A stretch of DNA of 37,460 bases from Actinomadura rubrisoli (GTDB lineage: Bacteria; Actinomycetota; Actinomycetes; Streptosporangiales; Streptosporangiaceae): NCBI RefSeq assembly GCF_004349215.1, contig NZ_SMKU01000052.1, positions 1-37,460 on the forward strand, written 5' to 3'. The position numbers and the translations under genes were made by a program. The notes under the pieces were generated by a model. The model ran no database searches. It saw only the letters and a program-made list of their open reading frames with translations, and was not told where the DNA came from. The number at the start of each line of letters is the position of its first letter. Position 1 is the stretch's first letter. Below, in pieces: positions 8,908 through 17,484 of this stretch.

Positions 8908-9933
8908 TCAGGTCTTCCAGGAGGCCAGGGCCCGGTCGATCTCCTTGCGGGTCGGGAAGCGCAGGAAGCGCGGCGCCGCCTCGGGCAGGCCGTGCTCGCG
9001 GGCGTACCGGGCGCTGAACGTGCCGTCGGGCGCGCGGAAGCCGGCCCGCTGGAGGATGTCGCGGGCCGACCGCGTCCCCAGCGCGTCCCGGAACGCCTCC
9101 GCCGCCTCCCGGCGCCGCTGGTCGCGGGCGGTCACGACGTAGGGGTGGTCGAGCGCGAGCGTCCCCTCGTCCGGCCGGAGCACCGACACCGGGTTCGGCC
9201 GGTGCGTGCCGTTGTAGGCGACGGCGGCCTGCTCGGAGGTCACGGCGAGCGGGCGGTCGAACCGCTCGGCCTCGACGAGCCCCGCGAGGACCGCAGGCGA
9301 TCCGCCGGACGCGGCGTCCCGGCGGAGCGCGCGGGCGACGCCGCCCGCCTTCTTCCCGCCGACCTGGCGGACGGCGATCATCGCGACCGTCCCGCTCATG
9401 CCGGTGCCCGGGTCGGCCACCCGCCGGGCCAGGTCCAGGCCGCCCGCCTCGCCGTCCATGAGCAGCTTCCAGCCGGGCTCGACGCCGGCGTCCCGGAACT
9501 CCTCCTCCACCGGACGGGTCGTCGCGAGCACCACGGGCGAGGCGGCCAGCGACACTCCGGCCGCCGGGATCGAGGCGTCCCCGGCGCCGCGGACGACGCC
9601 GAGCCAGAGCGACGACTCCGGCACCCACGCGTCGGCGCGGCTCCGCACCCCCGGGTCGCGCGCGTAGTCGGCCGGGGCGACCGCCGTCACGCGTGCGCGG
9701 ACGCACCGTCCGGCCACGCGGTGTCTCTCCACGTTGAAGCGGGACGCCGCGTCCCGCAGCGCGGGCACGATCTCGGGCTGCGCCGCGACCGGCAGATCCA
9801 GCGACGCGCCGGCGCACGCCGACGGCCCGGAGAACAGGCCGAGCGCCCACGCCCCGCCGCCGAACCCCGTCACCAGCAGCGCGCCCGCCGCCGCCCAGAC
9901 GACCGGCCGTCGCGTCCCGCCCCCAGACTCCAC
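8908..9933 (-). CDS. Anchored solute-binding-like protein
   Basis: A 341-residue protein. An Arg-rich start is followed by one hydrophobic helix (about 10-30), without a lipobox cysteine. The body reads like a type-2 periplasmic binding domain: P-A-L-R-D-A-A-S-R-F early, D-A-W-V-P-E-S-S-L-W-L in the middle, and a Q-A-A-V-A-Y-N and P-Y-V-V region late. This is the layout seen at the front of actinomycete proteins that join a binding domain to a von Willebrand A domain; here the VWA half is absent. Ligand unknown and no permease or ATPase genes are nearby, so a transport role is doubtful. The GTG at 9933 gives the shortest complete form. The frame stays open far upstream because of GC content, antisense to fbiC. 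It is divergent from fbiC. Confidence 0.7.
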   Translation of the reverse strand: MESGGGTRRPVVWAAAGALLVTGFGGGAWALGLFSGPSACAGASLDLPVAAQPEIVPALRDAASRFNVERHRVAGRCVRARVTAVAPADYARDPGVRSRADAWVPESSLWLGVVRGAGDASIPAAGVSLAASPVVLATTRPVEEEFRDAGVEPGWKLLMDGEAGGLDLARRVADPGTGMSGTVAMIAVRQVGGKKAGGVARALRRDAASGGSPAVLAGLVEAERFDRPLAVTSEQAAVAYNGTHRPNPVSVLRPDEGTLALDHPYVVTARDQRRREAAEAFRDALGTRSARDILQRAGFRAPDGTFSARYAREHGLPEAAPRFLRFPTRKEIDRALASWKT

Positions 9934-10044
9934 AGCGCTCAGTAATACCGGACGCGTGCCGGAGGGAATAGATCGCGGGACGGAGAGGCTGTCGTCTAGC
10001 GGCTCCCCCGGGGGGCGGGGCGGCCGAAAATATGACGATTGGCA

Positions 10045-10050
10045 TAGAGT
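10045..10050 (+). promoter_or_regulatory. Leaderless promoter of fbiC
   Basis: TAGAGT, six bases, then ATG: the same arrangement as at fbiA. The bases just upstream (around 10028-10042) are locally AT-rich. No -35 is clear. Confidence 0.65.
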
Positions 10051-10056
10051 GCCCGC

Positions 10057-12645
10057 ATGGAGGTCACTCACAACGCGGTACGCAGGGCCTTGGCCCGGGC
10101 ACGCGACGGCAAGACGCTCGACCTTTCCGAGGCCGCCACTCTTCTGCGGGCCCGCGAGGCCCAGCTCGACGATCTGCTCACCTACGCCGCCCGCACGCGG
10201 GACGCCGGGCTGGAGGCCGCGGGCCGTCCGGGCGTCATCACCTACAGCCGCAAGGTGTTCGTCCCGCTGACCCGCCTGTGCCGCGACCGCTGCGGCTACT
10301 GCACGTTCGCGACCGTCCCGCACCGGCTGGACTCGCCCTTCCTCAGCCCCGACGAGGTCCTGGAGATCGCGCGGCAGGGCGCGGCGATGGGCTGCAAGGA
10401 GGCCCTGTTCACGCTCGGGGACCGCCCGGAGGACCGCTGGAAGCCGGCCCGCGAGTGGCTGGACGCGCACGGCTACGACGACACGCTCTCCTACGTGCGC
10501 GCCATGGCGATCCGGGTGCTGGAGGAGACCGGCCTGCTGCCGCACCTGAACCCCGGCGTGCTGACCTGGCGCGACTTCCAGCGACTCAAGCCGGTCGCGC
10601 CGTCCATGGGCATGATGCTGGAGACGACCGCGACGCGGCTGTTCAGCGAGAAGGGCGGCCCGCACTTCGGCTCGCCCGACAAGGACCCCGCCGTCCGGCT
10701 GCGGGTCCTGGAGGACGCCGGACGGACGAACGTGCCGTTCACGACCGGCATCCTCATCGGCATCGGCGAGACGGCCGAGGAGCGCGCGGACGCGATCTTC
10801 GAGATCCGGCGGACGATGCGCGAGTACGGGGCGATCCAGGAGGTGATCGTCCAGAACTTCCGCGCCAAGCCCGACACCAAGATGCGCGATACCCCGGACG
10901 CCGAGCTGGCGGAGCTGGCCGCGACGATCGCGGTGGCCCGGCTGGTCCTCGGCCCGAAGGCGCGCGTCCAGGCCCCGCCGAACCTCGTCGCCGACCAGTA
11001 CGCGCTGATGCTGCGCGCCGGGATCGACGACTGGGGCGGCGTGTCCCCGCTGACGCCCGACCACGTCAACCCGGAGCGGCCGTGGCCGCAGATCGACGAG
11101 CTGGCCGCGCGGACCGCCGACGCCGGGTTCGCGCTGCGCGAGCGGCTCACGATCTACCCCGAGTACGTCAGGCGCGGGGAGCCGTGGCTCGACCCGCGGC
11201 TGGCCGCGCACGTCGCGGCGCTGGCCGACCCGGCGACGGGCCTGGCGCGCGAGGACGCGGTCCCCGAGGGACGGCCCTGGCAGGAGCCAGACGGCGGCTT
11301 CGAGGCGTTCGGGCGCACCGACCTGCACACCGAGATCGACACGACCGGCCGCACCGGCGACCGGCGCGACGACTTCGACGAGGTCTACGGCGACTGGGAC
11401 GCGCTGAAGGAGCGCCTGGGCGATGGGGCCGGAGCGGGCCCGGACGGCCGTCCCCCCAGGATGGCGCACGACGTGAAGGCGGCCCTGGCACGCGCCGAGC
11501 GGGACCCGGCGGGGCTCTCCGACGACGAGGCCCTGGCCCTCCTGCACGCGGACGGCCCGGATCTGGACGCGCTGGCCGGGCTCGCCGACGACCTGCGCCG
11601 CGAAGCGGTCGGCGACGACGTCACCTACGTCGTCACCCGCAACATCAACTTCACGAACGTCTGCTACACCGGATGCCGGTTCTGCGCGTTCGCGCAGCGG
11701 CGCACCGACGCCGACGCCTACACCCTCTCCCTCCAGCAGGTCGGCGACCGGGTGGACGAGGCGTGGGCGGCGGGCGCCACCGAGGTGTGCATGCAGGGCG
11801 GCATCCACCCCGACCTGCCCGGCACCGCCTACTTCGACCTGGCCCGCGAGGTGAAGCGCCGCGCGCCGGAGATCCACCTGCATTCCTACAGCCCGATGGA
11901 GGTCGTGAACGGCGCGTCCCGGACCGACCTGTCGATCCGGGAGTGGCTGGAGGCCGCGAAGGAGGCCGGGGTCGACTCGCTGCCCGGGACCGCCGCCGAG
12001 ATCCTGGACGACGACGTCCGCTGGGTGCTGACCAAGGGCAAGCTGCCCACCGACCAGTGGATCGAGGTCGTCACCACCGCGCACGACCTCGGCATCCCGA
12101 CGACCTCCACGATGATGTACGGGCACGTGGACACGCCCGCGCACTGGGTGGCGCACATCAAGCTGCTCCGCTCCCTCCAGGAGCGGACGGGCGGGTTCAG
12201 CGAGTTCGTGCTGCTCCCGTTCGTCCACCACAACTCGCCCATCTACCTCGCCGGGCTGGCCCGTCCGGGGCCGACCGCCCGGGAGAACGTCGCCGTCCAC
12301 GCGCTAGCCCGCATCCTGCTGCACGGCGCCATCGCGAACATCCAGACGTCCTGGGTGAAGATGGGGGACGAGCTGTGCACGCGCGTCCTGCGGGGCGGGG
12401 TGAACGACCTCGGCGGCACGCTGATGGAGGAGACCATCAGCCGCATGGCGGGATCGGAGAACGGCTCGTTCAAACCCATCAGCGAGCTGGAGGAGATCGC
12501 CGCGCGCGCGGGACGTCCCGCCAGGCAGCGCACCACCCTCTACGGCGAGGTCTCCGCCGAACGCCTCGCCGCCGGGCGCCGCACGGACGGGATCGGCGAC
12601 TTCGGCTCCCGCCTCTCCCTCCCCCTGGAGCCCGTCCAAGGCTGA
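10057..12645 (+). CDS. fbiC: Fo synthase, CofG-CofH fusion (FbiC)
   Basis: An 862-residue enzyme with two radical-SAM halves that makes the 7,8-didemethyl-8-hydroxy-5-deazariboflavin (Fo) core of F420 from tyrosine and a ribityl-diaminouracil. In the first (CofG) half the cluster cysteines are C75, C79 and C82; in the second (CofH) half C536, C540 and C543, each a C-x3-C-x2-C. A linker of about 60 acidic residues around 400-470 joins them. Length and order match the fused actinobacterial form. The ATG at 10057 appears leaderless. It lies 1.2 kb from fbiA-fbiB, separated by an inverted gene, so all committed F420 steps except guanylylation (FbiD) are in this window. Confidence 0.97.
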   Translation: MEVTHNAVRRALARARDGKTLDLSEAATLLRAREAQLDDLLTYAARTRDAGLEAAGRPGVITYSRKVFVPLTRLCRDRCGYCTFATVPHRLDSPFLSPDEVLEIARQGAAMGCKEALFTLGDRPEDRWKPAREWLDAHGYDDTLSYVRAMAIRVLEETGLLPHLNPGVLTWRDFQRLKPVAPSMGMMLETTATRLFSEKGGPHFGSPDKDPAVRLRVLEDAGRTNVPFTTGILIGIGETAEERADAIFEIRRTMREYGAIQEVIVQNFRAKPDTKMRDTPDAELAELAATIAVARLVLGPKARVQAPPNLVADQYALMLRAGIDDWGGVSPLTPDHVNPERPWPQIDELAARTADAGFALRERLTIYPEYVRRGEPWLDPRLAAHVAALADPATGLAREDAVPEGRPWQEPDGGFEAFGRTDLHTEIDTTGRTGDRRDDFDEVYGDWDALKERLGDGAGAGPDGRPPRMAHDVKAALARAERDPAGLSDDEALALLHADGPDLDALAGLADDLRREAVGDDVTYVVTRNINFTNVCYTGCRFCAFAQRRTDADAYTLSLQQVGDRVDEAWAAGATEVCMQGGIHPDLPGTAYFDLAREVKRRAPEIHLHSYSPMEVVNGASRTDLSIREWLEAAKEAGVDSLPGTAAEILDDDVRWVLTKGKLPTDQWIEVVTTAHDLGIPTTSTMMYGHVDTPAHWVAHIKLLRSLQERTGGFSEFVLLPFVHHNSPIYLAGLARPGPTARENVAVHALARILLHGAIANIQTSWVKMGDELCTRVLRGGVNDLGGTLMEETISRMAGSENGSFKPISELEEIAARAGRPARQRTTLYGEVSAERLAAGRRTDGIGDFGSRLSLPLEPVQG

Positions 12646-12650
12646 GCGAA

Positions 12651-12696
12651 GCGGCGGGCCGGTGGTCTGGCGGGCGCCAGGCCACCGGCCCGCCGC
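12651..12696. terminator. Bidirectional terminator between fbiC and the LysR gene
   Basis: A 22-bp stem (one G-T wobble) with a two-base loop. The outer 15 bases, GCGGCGGGCCGGTGG at 12651-12665, match their partner at 12682-12696 perfectly. It starts six bases after the fbiC stop and ends 12 bases before the stop of the convergent LysR gene, so it can end both transcripts. Confidence 0.85.
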
Positions 12697-12708
12697 GAGC
12701 GGACGCGT

Positions 12709-13656
12709 TCAGGGGAGGGGGCCCCGGGTGAGGCTCGGGCGGCGCGCCGCGAGGGCGTCGGCGGCGCAGCGCAGCTCCTGCACGACCGCGTGGACGGACG
12801 GGCGCACGTCGGCGCCGACGCGGGTCCACAGGACCATCTGGCGGTCGACGCGGACGCCTGCGGTGTCGCGCACGACGATGCCCGCCTCCAGCTCGGCGAG
12901 CGCCAGATCGGGCACCAGGGCCGCCGCGCCGCCCTGGGCGATCATCGCGAACATGACCGTCAGGTCGTTGGAGCGGTAGCGGATGTCCGGCCGGAAGCCG
13001 CCGAACTCCGCGCAGGTCCGCTCCAGCAGATCGGCGTGGTTGGTGCCGACGTAGCCCGTCACCCACGGGTGGCCGGCGAGATCGGCCAGCCGCACCGGGC
13101 CCGCGTCGCGCGCGAGCGGGTGCGCCTCGGGGAGCGCGATCCGCATCGTCTCGGTGATCAGCACCTCGGACGTCAGCTCGGGACGGCGCGGGCGGGGAAG
13201 CCGCGTGTACTCGTCGGTGAGCACCACGTCGATCTCCTGCAGCACCAGCGCCTGCAAGACCCGGACGAACTCCTCGTCCAGCACGTCCACGACCAGGTCG
13301 GGATAGGCGGCGGCGAGCCGCGGCAGCGCGGGGGCGAGCACGTGCAGCAGCGCCGTCTGGTAGCCGACGAGCCGGACGACGCCCGCGACGCGCCCGCCGG
13401 CCGACAGCGCCTCCTCCTCGGCCCGCTGCGCCCCGTTCAGCAGCGCCTCGGCGTGTCCGGCGAGGACCTCGCCCGCCTCGGTGAGCCGCAGCCGCCGCCC
13501 GACCCGCTCGACGAGGCGGACGCCCACCTCCCGCTGGAGCTGGGCGAGCTGCTGGGAGACCGCCGAGGGGCTGTAGCCCAGGGCCTCGGCGACGGCGCCG
13601 GCCGTCCCGCGCCGCTTCAGCTCGCGGAGCACCCGCAGGCGGCCGAGATCCAACAT
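12709..13656 (-). CDS. LysR-family transcriptional regulator
   Basis: A 315-residue regulator. Residues 1-60 are the winged helix-turn-helix, with A-E-A-L-G-Y-S-P-S-A-V-S-Q-Q-L as recognition region. Residues about 88-300 are the substrate-binding co-inducer domain. The N-terminal L-D-L-G-R-L-R-V-L-R-E-L-K-R-R-G-T form is a common actinomycete subgroup with undefined ligands. The ATG at 13656 was chosen because it begins exactly at the HTH; upstream in-frame codons read into an AT-richer promoter zone. The 173 bases between it and the small divergent gene at 13830 are the likely autoregulatory site; the near-repeats AAACA at 13676 and 13687 flank CTGCAG there. Target genes cannot be inferred beyond that neighbour. 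Confidence 0.9.
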   Translation of the reverse strand: MLDLGRLRVLRELKRRGTAGAVAEALGYSPSAVSQQLAQLQREVGVRLVERVGRRLRLTEAGEVLAGHAEALLNGAQRAEEEALSAGGRVAGVVRLVGYQTALLHVLAPALPRLAAAYPDLVVDVLDEEFVRVLQALVLQEIDVVLTDEYTRLPRPRRPELTSEVLITETMRIALPEAHPLARDAGPVRLADLAGHPWVTGYVGTNHADLLERTCAEFGGFRPDIRYRSNDLTVMFAMIAQGGAAALVPDLALAELEAGIVVRDTAGVRVDRQMVLWTRVGADVRPSVHAVVQELRCAADALAARRPSLTRGPLP

Positions 13657-13829
13657 AGTGAAGCGATTCTTACACAAACACTGCAGAAACAGTCGCTGGA
13701 CCTGAAAGTTGGACCGAGTCAAACTGATGGTGCGACGGAAACGCGGCGGAGACCCCGCCAAGTCCGATCGCCCCGCGCGGGAACGTTCCGGGCCCCTTCC
13801 GGGGACCCACGATCCCAAAGGACAGACTC

Positions 13830-14042
13830 ATGGTGTTCATGCTCGCCCTCGTCATCGCCCTCGCCGTCCTCGGCCCGATCCTCGGCTCCGACAGCCGCGA
13901 CGGGCTCGACTGGACCCCGGGCCACTTCTGGATGCGCCGCCGCTCCGGCCGGGACCGGGTCAGAAGGAGCGATAGTCCCGGACCGCGAGCCGGGGACCGC
14001 GCCTCGGCGGACGCCTGCCGGACGATTCCAGCAGCCGGATGA
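13830..14042 (+). CDS. Small membrane protein
   Basis: A 70-residue frame starting at ATG 13830 behind AAAGGA at a seven-base spacing. Residues 1-18 are a single hydrophobic helix, followed by S-D-S-R-D-G-L-D-W-T-P-G-H-F-W and a basic stretch. The [SD]-x-R-D-G-x-D-W motif after a short helix is one I have seen in small uncharacterised actinomycete membrane proteins. It is divergent from the LysR gene. The last 83 bases overlap the 3' end of the DNA glycosylase gene on the other strand, and the tail there is not protein-like, so a shorter functional core is likely. Function unknown. Confidence 0.55.
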   Translation: MVFMLALVIALAVLGPILGSDSRDGLDWTPGHFWMRRRSGRDRVRRSDSPGPRAGDRASADACRTIPAAG

Positions 14043-14937
14043 CCCGGTGGCGGTGTCCGGCGTACGGCTCCAGCAGCTCCAGCATCCCGGCGTCGTCGAC
14101 CTTGCGTCCCGCGAGTGCCCAGCCCACGATCCCGGGCAGGTGGTAGTCGCCGACGGAGACGGCGTCGGGGTCGCCGGCCGCCCGCTGCCGGGTCTCGGCG
14201 GCCGTCCAGACCCCGATGCCGGGCAGCGACCGCAGCCGCCGCTCGGACGGATCGTCCTCCAGCCGGCCGGCCACCCGCGCCGCCCCGATGATCGTCCGGG
14301 CCCGGACGGCCTCCAGACCCGACCGGTGCCACTCCCACGACGGGATCCGGATCCAGACCGCGGGCGGCGGCGGGACCCGCATCCGCGGGGCGCCCGGGGC
14401 GGGCTCCCCGAACCGGCGCAGCAGGTAGCCCCAGGCCCGCCACGCCTCCTGCGCGAGGACCTTCTGCTCCATCACCGCGGGCACGAGCGCCTCGAAGACG
14501 CGGTTCGTCCGGCCGATCCGCAGCCCCGGGCGGCGCAGCGCCTGATCCCGGACGACGTCGTGCAGCGCCTCGAACCCCTCGGGGGCGTCGCGGGCCCCGA
14601 GCAGGTCGGGGATCCCGTCGAGCAGCCACCCGGCGCCGGGGCCCCACGCGGCGGCGTCCACGGCACCGCCGACTCCGCGCAACCGGAGGGTGCCGGGGCC
14701 GTCGGGGGTGTGGGACGTCCTCCAGACCGCGCCGTCCCGGTCGATCTGGAACGCCGGATCGTGCGGCCCGCGCCGGTGCGGCGCGAGGACCGCGTGCAGG
14801 TCGACCGGCCACGGCGGACGCCACTCGCGCCGCAGTCCGGGCCCGCGGCCGGGGAGCCGCTCAGCGGTCGGCTCCCCGGCCGCACCCGGGACCTCGCCGA
14901 GGGGCGCCGCCGTCCCTGCCGATGAGGCGTCAGGCAT
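13960..14937 (-). CDS. DNA-3-methyladenine glycosylase family protein (AlkA type)
   Basis: A 325-residue helix-hairpin-helix/GPD DNA glycosylase, expected to excise alkylated purines. The L-P-G-I-G-V-W-T-A hairpin lies near residue 237. The Asp in S-V-G-D-Y-H-L-P about 25 residues later is the expected catalytic acid, and M-E-Q-K-V in the middle is the usual lead-in helix. The first 30 residues are Pro/Gly/Ala-rich and probably disordered. The ATG at 14937 lies inside the 3' end of the upstream sugar-nucleotide gene (8-base overlap), so the repair gene is translated from that mRNA. Confidence 0.88.
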   Translation of the reverse strand: MPDASSAGTAAPLGEVPGAAGEPTAERLPGRGPGLRREWRPPWPVDLHAVLAPHRRGPHDPAFQIDRDGAVWRTSHTPDGPGTLRLRGVGGAVDAAAWGPGAGWLLDGIPDLLGARDAPEGFEALHDVVRDQALRRPGLRIGRTNRVFEALVPAVMEQKVLAQEAWRAWGYLLRRFGEPAPGAPRMRVPPPPAVWIRIPSWEWHRSGLEAVRARTIIGAARVAGRLEDDPSERRLRSLPGIGVWTAAETRQRAAGDPDAVSVGDYHLPGIVGWALAGRKVDDAGMLELLEPYAGHRHRVIRLLESSGRRPPRRGPRLAVRDYRSF

Positions 14938-15997
14938 CGGAGGAGAAGCGGACCGCGGTCGGCGGCAGCTCGATGCCGGGCCACAGCCGCAGGCCGCCGC
15001 GCAGCTCGTTGCCGGGACCGACCACGGCGCCGTCGCCCAGGATCACCTCGTCCAGGACGGCGCCGGGCCCGACGCGCGCGCCCCGGCTCAGCACCGACCC
15101 GCGGACGGTGGCGCCCTCGGCGACGAACGCCTCGTCCAGCAGCACGCTGCCGAGGACGGTGGCGCCCGCCTCGACCACCGCGCCGCGCCCGACCGTCGTG
15201 CCGTCGCGCACCACCGCGCCGGGCGACACGCTCGCCCCGGCCAGGGTGAGCCGCTCGCCCGGCTCGCCGGGCATCGCCGACGAGGCCAGCCGCCCGAGCA
15301 CCAGGTCGCAGGAGCCGCGAACGAACGCCTCGGGCGTGCCGACGTCCAGCCAGTACTCCGACTCGACGTACCCCATGACGACGGCGCCGGACGCGATCAG
15401 CGACGGGAACGTCTCCCGCTCGACCGAGACGACCTCGTCCTCGGGGATCGTGTCGATCGCCGAGCGGCGGAAGACGTAGCAGCCCGCGTTGATCTGGTTG
15501 GTGACCGGGTGCGAGGTCTTCTCCAGGAACGCGGTGACGCGCCCCGAGGCGTCCGTCGGGACGCAGCCGAACCGCGACGGGTCGTCGACCTCGGTCAGGT
15601 GCAGCGTCACCGCCGCCCCGGCGTCCTTGTGCACCTTGATCTGCGCCGGGACGTCGTGGCCCGACAGGATGTCGCCGTTGAGGATCAGGACCGGGTCGTC
15701 GGGCCCGCAGGTGAGCGCGCGCGCCGCGTTGCGGATCGCGCCGCCGGTGCCGAGCGGCTCGTCCTCGCTGACGTAGGCCAGCTCCACGCCGTGGGCGCGG
15801 GTGCCGAAGGCCGCCTCGAACATCTCGGCGCGGTAGGACGTGGCGAACACGATGCGCTGGACGCCCGCCGCGTGCGCGCGGGCCAGCTGGTGCGCCAGGA
15901 AGGCGACGCCCGCCGTGGGGAGCAGCGGCTTCGGGGTCGAGATCGTCAGGGGCCGCAGGCGCGAGCCCTGCCCTCCGACCAGCAGAATCGCTTCCAC
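14930..15997 (-). CDS. manC: Nucleotide-sugar pyrophosphorylase, ManC-like
   Basis: A 355-residue nucleotidyltransferase, most like mannose-1-phosphate guanylyltransferase, which makes GDP-mannose for cell-wall mannosides. The N-terminal L-V-G-G-Q-G-S-R-L-R-P-L-T and P-K-P-L-L-P motifs bind the nucleotide and phosphate. I-L-N-G-D-I-L carries the metal-binding Asp. Residues about 245-345 are hexapeptide repeats (G-A-x-V-x-x-G, V-x-x-G-A) forming a left-handed beta helix. The GTG at 15997 is preferred over ATG 16003 because AAAGGA then sits at the right distance. The corresponding place beside fbiA-fbiB in Mycobacterium holds manC. Nucleotide and sugar specificity (GDP-mannose versus dTDP-glucose) is not certain from sequence alone. 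Confidence 0.85.
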   Translation of the reverse strand: MEAILLVGGQGSRLRPLTISTPKPLLPTAGVAFLAHQLARAHAAGVQRIVFATSYRAEMFEAAFGTRAHGVELAYVSEDEPLGTGGAIRNAARALTCGPDDPVLILNGDILSGHDVPAQIKVHKDAGAAVTLHLTEVDDPSRFGCVPTDASGRVTAFLEKTSHPVTNQINAGCYVFRRSAIDTIPEDEVVSVERETFPSLIASGAVVMGYVESEYWLDVGTPEAFVRGSCDLVLGRLASSAMPGEPGERLTLAGASVSPGAVVRDGTTVGRGAVVEAGATVLGSVLLDEAFVAEGATVRGSVLSRGARVGPGAVLDEVILGDGAVVGPGNELRGGLRLWPGIELPPTAVRFSSDA

Positions 15998-16036
15998 GAA
16001 CATCCTTTCCGCACCGCCCGGTCAGTCCGAGCGAGA

Positions 16037-17194
16037 CTAGTGGGTTCGCGATTCTCTCGAAGCCTCGTGCTCGTCGATGGCCCGCTGGTAGGAGGCCAGG
16101 TGCGCCGCGGCGGAGGCGGTCCAGCTGAACTCCTGGGCGCGGGCGTGGGCGGCCGCGCCAAGCTTCGCGCGGTGCTCCGGGTCCTCGATGAGGGAGGTCA
16201 GCGCACTCCCGATGCCCTCCGGGTCGGGCTCGGTGTAGGCGACCGCCTCGCCGCCGACCTCCGGCAGCGGGCCTCTTCGCGTGGTCAGGACGGGCGCGCC
16301 GCAGGCCATGGCCTCCAGGACGGGCAGCCCGAAGCCCTCGCCGCGGCTCGGCAGCGCCACGACGAGCGCCCCGCCGAAGAAGCCCGGCAGCGCCGACCAC
16401 GGCAGGTAGCCGGGCCGCAGGACGCGCAGCTTCAGCGGCACGGTCGCCAGCGCGGCGTCGACCTCGTCGTCCCAGCCGCCGCCCCCGCCCAGCACCAGCG
16501 CCGGGGCCTCGGCGAGCCGGTCGCAGGCCCGGACCCAGCCGCGGATCAGGTTGGGGACGTTCTTGCGCGGCTCCAGCGCACCCAGGTAGGCGATGTACGG
16601 GCGGCCGTGCAGGCTGAGCCGGTCGGACACCCGGTCCACCTCGGCCTGGTCGGGGCGGTGGAACGCCTCGTGGTCGACCCCGTGGTAGGCCACGTCGATG
16701 TGCGAGGGGTCGGCGCCCAGCACCCGGACGAGCTCGTCCCGCGTCGCCCGGGACGGGACGATCAGCCGGGTGGCGCGCCGGGCCGCCGTCCGCGTCGCCG
16801 ACTTGATGTAGGTCGTCCGGACGGGGTCGTGCATCTCGGGGTCGGCGAACATCGTCACGTCGTGGATCGTGACGACGGTCGGCAGGCTCGCGCTGACCGG
16901 CATCGTGTAGGTCGGCAGGTGGATGACGTCCGCGCCGACGCTGTCGGCCACGTACGGCAGGCCGGACTGCTCCCAGGCCAGCCGGGACGCGCGGTGCGCC
17001 AGCGCGGCCGGGCCCGCCACGATCCGGGCGCGCGGCGCGAGCAGCTCGTACCGCTTCTCGTCGGCGCGCTGGCAGGCGACCGCGAGGTCGGCTCCGGCCG
17101 TGTGCAGGGCCGTCAGCAGGCCGTCGACGTACCTTCCGAGCCCGCCCCTGTCGGCAGGCACGGCGGTGGCGTCAAGCAGAATCCGAGGCGCCAC
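16037..17194 (-). CDS. GT4-family glycosyltransferase (mannosyltransferase-like)
   Basis: A 385-residue cytoplasmic GT-B enzyme. The N-terminal Rossmann half begins R-I-L-L-D-A-T-A-V-P; G-A-L-E-P-R-K-N around residue 223 starts the donor half; and S-R-G-E-G-F-G-L-P-V-L-E-A-M-A-C-G is the E-x7-E donor-binding motif. The GTG at 17194 is used because GGGGGAG lies six bases upstream; ATG 17209 would add five residues without a ribosome site. It is 39 bases upstream of the ManC-like gene, and the same strand continues into the glycosylase, giving a three-gene operon. A mannose donor is plausible from the neighbour but not shown. Confidence 0.87.
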   Translation of the reverse strand: MAPRILLDATAVPADRGGLGRYVDGLLTALHTAGADLAVACQRADEKRYELLAPRARIVAGPAALAHRASRLAWEQSGLPYVADSVGADVIHLPTYTMPVSASLPTVVTIHDVTMFADPEMHDPVRTTYIKSATRTAARRATRLIVPSRATRDELVRVLGADPSHIDVAYHGVDHEAFHRPDQAEVDRVSDRLSLHGRPYIAYLGALEPRKNVPNLIRGWVRACDRLAEAPALVLGGGGGWDDEVDAALATVPLKLRVLRPGYLPWSALPGFFGGALVVALPSRGEGFGLPVLEAMACGAPVLTTRRGPLPEVGGEAVAYTEPDPEGIGSALTSLIEDPEHRAKLGAAAHARAQEFSWTASAAAHLASYQRAIDEHEASRESRTH

Positions 17195-17266
17195 GGTCCA
17201 CTCCCCCATCCCGGCCCGGCCTGGCGACGCGCGGCCGTAGTGGCGTAGATCACTTTTTACTCTTCG

Positions 17267-17272
17267 AGCCTA
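17267..17272 (-). promoter_or_regulatory. Possible -10 box for GT4-manC-glycosylase operon
   Basis: TAGGCT on the minus strand in a locally AT-richer stretch (17245-17272), giving a leader of about 65 bases. No -35 is clear. Confidence 0.3.
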
Positions 17273-17330
17273 CGCCCGTCCGCCGGGCATACGCGCGAGG
17301 TCCGGCCCCTCACTCCGAACATTGCCGCCT

Positions 17331-17484
17331 CCGGGAGCCAACCCCCAGAACCCCAGCGGCGCGCCGCGAGATCAGCGTGCCACCTTCGGGGGCGGCGCTC
17401 CTACAGAACGCCCGAAATTTCCGCGTTCCTCCTCTGGGGGCGGACGCCCAGACCCCCAGCGGCACGCCGCGACCTCAGCGTTTG
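17331..17484. repeat. Imperfect direct repeat, 103-base period
   Basis: Bases 17351-17378 and 17454-17481 match at 25 of 28 positions (core CCCCAGCGGC then CGCCGCGA and TCAGCGT). The 20 bases before each copy also match at about three in four. The second copy contains the stop codon of the methyltransferase gene; the first is wholly intergenic. A weaker third GGGGGCGG-containing relative lies near 17388. This 280-base gap otherwise holds only the possible promoter at 17267. Confidence 0.55.

Noticed and set aside
9934..12300. Minus-strand extension of the solute-binding-like gene across fbiC
   Set aside because: Antisense to fbiC, repetitive G/R/V composition, and the hydrophobic anchor that should be N-terminal lies after it.
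10032..12731. 899-residue plus-strand frame overlapping fbiC
   Set aside because: It is fbiC read in another frame; Arg/Pro/Gly-rich and without any domain, while fbiC has all radical-SAM motifs.
13709..13975. 88-residue frame overlapping the small membrane protein
   Set aside because: No ribosome site, basic low-complexity reading of another frame; the frame at 13830 has a helix and a ribosome site.
17331..17484. CRISPR array
   Set aside because: Only two imperfect copies, one overlapping a gene end, and no further repeats or cas genes.
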